The translations under genes and the position numbers were made by a program. Positions 22,273-24,331 of a stretch of 24,331 nucleotides of DNA are shown here, one piece after another (position 1 is the stretch's first letter; every line of letters begins with the position of its first letter). The notes under the pieces were generated by a model, which was given only the letters and a program-made list of their open reading frames with translations, searched no databases and was not told where the DNA came from. This stretch comes from Algoriphagus sp. (GTDB taxonomy: Bacteria > Bacteroidota > Bacteroidia > Cytophagales > Cyclobacteriaceae), in assembly GCA_023255285.1 (NCBI GenBank), contig JALRIY010000008.1, positions 1-24,331 on the forward strand, in the 5' to 3' direction.

Positions 22273-23466
22273 TTACTGAAACAATTGTGGAGCAAATTGG
22301 CTCAAGTACACGCGCCAGTTTCTCCAGGTATGTCCGCCTTCACTTTCTACATAAGTATGAGGCATCTTCATTCCCTTTAATTTGTCCAAATACTCTTGGT
22401 TTGCTTGGTAGAGGAAGTCTGTTTTGCCAATAGCAATCCAGTAAAGCTTGTAGCCATTGTCTTGCTGGGTCTTCAAGGTTTGGTCGAAATCACTGTATAC
22501 ACGACCCGTGGCATCTTCCCGGGGCATGATGGCTGCTGAAAACAAGCCAATGTAATCGAAGGTATTTGGGTAGTACCGAGAGATATGCAAGGTATGAAAT
22601 CCACCCATGGAAAGTCCAGCGATAGCGCGATGTTGCTTTTCGGCCTTCACTCGGTAGTTGCTTTCTACAAATCGAATGATGTCTTCAAAAGCTCCTTCAT
22701 AGGTTCCATCCATGGTTTTTGGAATCATAAATTGCGGCTTGTAATAATTTTTGCTACCCTCACCTGGGGCCCCATCTTGAATGACATTTCCATTGGGCAT
22801 CACCACAAGCATGGGCTTGGCCTTGCCTGCAGCAATCAAGTTATCTAAAATTTGAGCGGTACGACCCAAGTTGATCCAGGCCTCTTCATCTCCACCAGCC
22901 CCATGTAACAGGTAGAGAACTGGATAACTTTCTTTGCTTGATTCGTATCCTGGCGGGGTATAAACGGTGATGCGTCGATCCATGCCCAAGCCTGGAGAAT
23001 CGTACCAGCGGCGGCTAACTGTACCGTGTGCGATGTCATTTGTCTTGTATAGGTCACCTTGCCCTCCACCGATTAAAAAGAAGTTGGTAGCAGAGGCTAC
23101 GTCACGGATCAAGAAGGGATTGCTTGGATCGGTCATGGTAAGTCCATCCACGACAAAGGAATACCCGTAAAGTTCAGGGGTTAATGCTGTGGTGGTGTAA
23201 GACCATACTCCTTTGTCATCTTTGGTAAGGGATACTTTCCCAGGCCCATCCATTTGACCCATTGGGGTATCCATTTTTACAGGTGGGAGAAAATCTCCAG
23301 TTACCTGTACTGCTTGTGCATTAGGCGCAAAGATTCGGAAGGTGACCGAATTGTCGTCATGAACCTCCGGTGACAGGATGTTTTGAGCTTGGAAAAGGGC
23401 CTCTTGTGCAGAAGCGGCAACTCCGAAAAGTAGGCTACTCATAAGGAGGGTGATAATTTTTTTCAT
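22273..23466 (-). CDS. secreted CE1-type esterase with N-terminal E-set domain
   Basis: The 397-residue protein has a signal peptide (KKIITLLMSSLLFGVAASA, cleavage near residue 20), an N-terminal immunoglobulin-like E-set/CBM48-like domain (about 30-130, VTFRIFAPNAQAVQVTGDF), and an esterase D/CE1 alpha/beta-hydrolase domain. The catalytic triad can be read as Ser286 in AGLSMGG, Asp350 in GKTDF and His379 in GGHTWRNW. PVLYLLHGAGGDEEAW is the oxyanion-side loop. Relatives include feruloyl and acetyl-xylan esterases that remove side groups from plant polysaccharides, so release of feruloyl or acetyl groups is likely, but no adjacent glycoside hydrolase or SusCD pair supports a substrate. It is a single gene with its own terminator. 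A 15-nt inverted repeat TTGAGC-TGC-GCTCAA (23479-23493) lies in its leader. Confidence 0.92.
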   Translation of the reverse strand: MKKIITLLMSSLLFGVAASAQEALFQAQNILSPEVHDDNSVTFRIFAPNAQAVQVTGDFLPPVKMDTPMGQMDGPGKVSLTKDDKGVWSYTTTALTPELYGYSFVVDGLTMTDPSNPFLIRDVASATNFFLIGGGQGDLYKTNDIAHGTVSRRWYDSPGLGMDRRITVYTPPGYESSKESYPVLYLLHGAGGDEEAWINLGRTAQILDNLIAAGKAKPMLVVMPNGNVIQDGAPGEGSKNYYKPQFMIPKTMDGTYEGAFEDIIRFVESNYRVKAEKQHRAIAGLSMGGFHTLHISRYYPNTFDYIGLFSAAIMPREDATGRVYSDFDQTLKTQQDNGYKLYWIAIGKTDFLYQANQEYLDKLKGMKMPHTYVESEGGHTWRNWRVYLSQFAPQLFQ

Positions 23467-23613
23467 AGGTTATAAATTTTGAGCTGCGCTCAAGTTAAAA
23501 AAAGCCAAAAGAAGTACAAGTAGATTTTTTTTGAGTGGAGGATGGTGGATTTTTAACCTTGGGCACTTCTGAATCTAAAGAGTAATTTCAGTTGAACTTT
23601 TTTTCTTGTTTTT

Positions 23614-23625
23614 AAGTATATACTT
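23614..23625 (+). promoter_or_regulatory. 12-bp palindrome upstream of the toxin-antitoxin genes
   Basis: AAGTATATACTT is a perfect 12-bp palindrome 31 nt before the antitoxin start codon, next to TACTTTTA, a near match to the -7 consensus. Its position suits an autoregulatory operator for the antitoxin, but it is short and AT-rich. Confidence 0.4.
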
Positions 23626-23656
23626 TTAGTGGTACCGAATCAGACTCCATTAGAAA

Positions 23657-23893
23657 ATGAAACTACTATCCCTGAAACTAGACGAACCCATTTACAAGGA
23701 AACAGAGGAGATTTTGAAAGAAAAGGGCATTCCAAGAAATCGCTATATCAACGAAGCCTTGGATTTTTACAACCGTTACCATAAAAGAAAAAAAATAGCC
23801 AAGGCTTTTGCTAAAGCAAGTGCTCTAGTAAGAGAATCTTCCATGGAAATCAATGCTGAATTTGATCAACTCATTGATGAAGAGACAATTTGA
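23657..23893 (+). CDS. antitoxin of a MazF/PemK-type toxin-antitoxin pair
   Basis: The 78-residue protein opens with KLLSLKLDEPIYKETEEILKEKGIPRNRYINEALDFYN, a ribbon-helix-helix-like pattern (strand with alternating residues, then two helices), followed by a basic stretch (YHKRKKIAKAFAKASA) and an acidic tail ending EFDQLIDEETI. That layout, an N-terminal DNA-binding domain and a C-terminal toxin-binding tail, is normal for antitoxins. Its last 17 nt overlap the toxin start codon, so translation is coupled. It would neutralise the toxin and repress the pair by binding upstream DNA, possibly at the palindrome 23614-23625. Identification rests on the toxin next to it plus the RHH-like N-terminus. 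Confidence 0.85.
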   Translation: MKLLSLKLDEPIYKETEEILKEKGIPRNRYINEALDFYNRYHKRKKIAKAFAKASALVRESSMEINAEFDQLIDEETI

Positions 23894-24221
23894 TATTTGG
23901 CTCGTTAATCTAAATCCTGCTAGAGGCACTGAACCTGGAAAAATCAGGCCTGTTGTGGTCGTCCAAACTAATTTTTTAAATCAATTGAATCATCCCTCAA
24001 CGTTGATTTGTCCAATTACTTCTCAACTCATAGCTGAAGAAAATGTGTTGCGCGTGAGATTTATTGGTGGGAAAAATACAGGCTTAGAACAAGACTCAGA
24101 AATATTGATTGATCAACTTAGAGCTGTTGATAATTTACGCTTTTTAGAGAAGCTTGGTTCCCTAGAAAAAGAAGATGCCATTGAACTGAAAGAAAAACTA
24201 GGTCTAGTACTTGATTTTTGA
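23877..24221 (+). CDS. MazF/PemK family toxin (mRNA interferase)
   Basis: From the ATG at 23877 the protein is 114 residues (MKRQFDIWLVNLNPARGTEPGKIRPVVVVQTN). The opening with IWLVNLNPARGTEPGKIRPVVVV is the signature of MazF/PemK endoribonucleases, with the arginine in KIRPV and the threonine in ICPITSQ at the expected catalytic positions. The C-terminal DQLRAVDNLRFLEKLGSL is also typical. An upstream in-frame ATG (23853) would lie inside the antitoxin gene and add MLNLINSL, which does not resemble the family. The toxin cleaves cellular RNA at short motifs when the antitoxin is degraded; the cleavage motif cannot be predicted. Confidence 0.93.
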   Translation: MKRQFDIWLVNLNPARGTEPGKIRPVVVVQTNFLNQLNHPSTLICPITSQLIAEENVLRVRFIGGKNTGLEQDSEILIDQLRAVDNLRFLEKLGSLEKEDAIELKEKLGLVLDF

Positions 24222-24300
24222 AATTTAGTTTTGCCTCCTAGATTCTTTTTCTGAGGATTTTGAAGAATGTTTAAAAAAGAGAGAATAACCAATGAATCAC

Positions 24301-24317
24301 TTTTTATAGTATAAAAA
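24301..24317. other. AT-rich palindrome near the right edge
   Basis: TTTTTATA-G-TATAAAAA is a perfect palindrome with 8-bp arms at the end of the window. It may be a regulatory site for a gene beyond the edge or an AT-rich coincidence. The stretch 24222-24331 otherwise shows no gene. Confidence 0.25.
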
Positions 24318-24331
24318 ATTCGAATGTGTGA

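Noticed and set aside
23853..23876. Upstream in-frame ATG of the toxin gene
   Set aside because: It lies well inside the antitoxin gene, and the added residues MLNLINSL do not match MazF/PemK proteins.
1..24331. CRISPR array, rRNA genes, complete insertion sequence or prophage
   Set aside because: No regularly spaced direct repeats, no rRNA-like sequence and no transposase, integrase or phage structural gene were seen.

Overview
The window looks like a chromosomal segment from a Bacteroidota bacterium, most likely Cytophagales and Cyclobacteriaceae/Algoriphagus-like. The grounds are a DUF4924 protein, the long 'MSDAIKHECGIAL' type of amidophosphoribosyltransferase, lipoprotein and Sec signals typical of the phylum, no consistent Shine-Dalgarno sites, and promoters of the Bacteroidota type (TTTG about 20 nt before TAnnTTTG), best seen before the tRNA-Leu gene. 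This placement is inferred from gene content and no search was run.

Left part (1-4500): the tail of an unidentified gene, a DUF4924 gene on the minus strand, then lepA and folD on the plus strand. A small four-helix-bundle (23S rRNA intervening-sequence-protein-like) gene sits between lepA and folD and is enclosed by imperfect inverted repeats that start 11 nt after lepA and end 17 nt before folD. A tRNA-Leu(GAG) with its own promoter and a shared bidirectional terminator follows.

Middle part (4500-13230): an exported di-haem cytochrome c peroxidase lipoprotein (minus); then, on the plus strand, a periplasmic DsrE-like protein, a long amidophosphoribosyltransferase, an M42 metallopeptidase and a secreted DUF1080 protein; then valS on the minus strand, convergent with the DUF1080 gene.

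Right part (13230-24331): almost all on the minus strand. An AAA/DUF4143 ATPase has a 45-nt near-perfect palindrome overlapping its start codon and is bracketed by inverted copies of an interspersed repeat. After it come three exported proteins (CocE-like hydrolase, glycerophosphodiester phosphodiesterase, lipoprotein sugar-phosphate-isomerase-like). Next is a five-gene membrane cluster: a multi-pass protein, a winged-helix regulator, a small membrane protein, a DoxX-like protein and a DUF4153 protein. Two copies of the same inverted-repeat operator precede its first and third genes. A secreted CE1-type esterase and, on the plus strand, a MazF/PemK toxin-antitoxin pair close the window.

Most genes are housekeeping or ordinary accessory genes. 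The more unusual signals are non-coding: two genes each enclosed by inverted repeats (possible non-autonomous cassettes), a third solo repeat copy, the start-codon palindrome of the ATPase, and the paired operators around the small regulator. No CRISPR array, rRNA, complete insertion sequence or phage module is visible.
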